From: an uncultured Chromatiaceae bacterium
GTDB lineage: Bacteria; Pseudomonadota; Gammaproteobacteria; Enterobacterales; Alteromonadaceae
DNA length: 5,020 nt
Assembly (NCBI GenBank): GCA_946482615.1
Contig: CAMLSF010000228.1
Span: forward strand, 1 to 5,020
Reading direction: 5' to 3'
Below the pieces are notes generated by a model. That model saw only the letters and a list, made by a program, of their open reading frames with translations, made no database searches and was not told the origin of the DNA. The position numbers and the translations under genes are program-made. Positions 5,020 through 5,020 of the stretch are shown piece after piece. Numbering within the stretch: the stretch's first letter is position 1; the number at the start of each line of letters is the position of its first letter.

Positions 5020-5020
5020 T

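Overview
The window looks like ordinary chromosome of a gammaproteobacterium. HisG (long form), HisD, YoaA and TsaB all read as close relatives of the enterobacterial proteins over their whole visible length, and yoaA followed by tsaB is also the E. coli order. Moderate GC with an AT-rich intergenic region, plus divergence from the enteric sequences, fits a marine or freshwater Alteromonadales-type organism (for example a Rheinheimera or Alishewanella relative). That placement is inference from resemblance, not from a search.

Left part (1-1698, minus strand): the promoter-proximal end of a histidine operon. In transcription order it holds a candidate promoter, a 15-codon His-rich leader peptide (hisL, 1594-1641), alternative RNA pairings, an intrinsic terminator (1488-1521) forming a classic his attenuator, then hisG (560-1462) and hisD, which starts 3 nt after hisG and runs off the left edge. 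HisG catalyses the first step of histidine synthesis and HisD the last two. Ribosome stalling at the six His codons should decide whether RNA polymerase reads into hisG.

Middle (about 1699-1909): an AT-rich divergent intergenic region with a perfect 13-bp inverted repeat (1778-1790 / 1797-1809) and a candidate rightward promoter.

Right part (1910-4933, plus strand): an unrecognised 86-residue charged small protein with a strong ribosome binding site, then yoaA (XPD/DinG-type iron-sulfur DNA helicase) and tsaB (t6A tRNA modification, TTG start). These may be one transcription unit, possibly with an extra promoter in front of yoaA. The last ~85 bases hold a GC-rich imperfect palindrome resembling an intergenic repeat element, cut by the window end.

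I see no mobile element, CRISPR array, tRNA or rRNA. Most of the window is well-known housekeeping. The least explained parts are the small protein with its C-terminal LDIF tail, the divergent-region palindrome and the terminal palindromic repeat.
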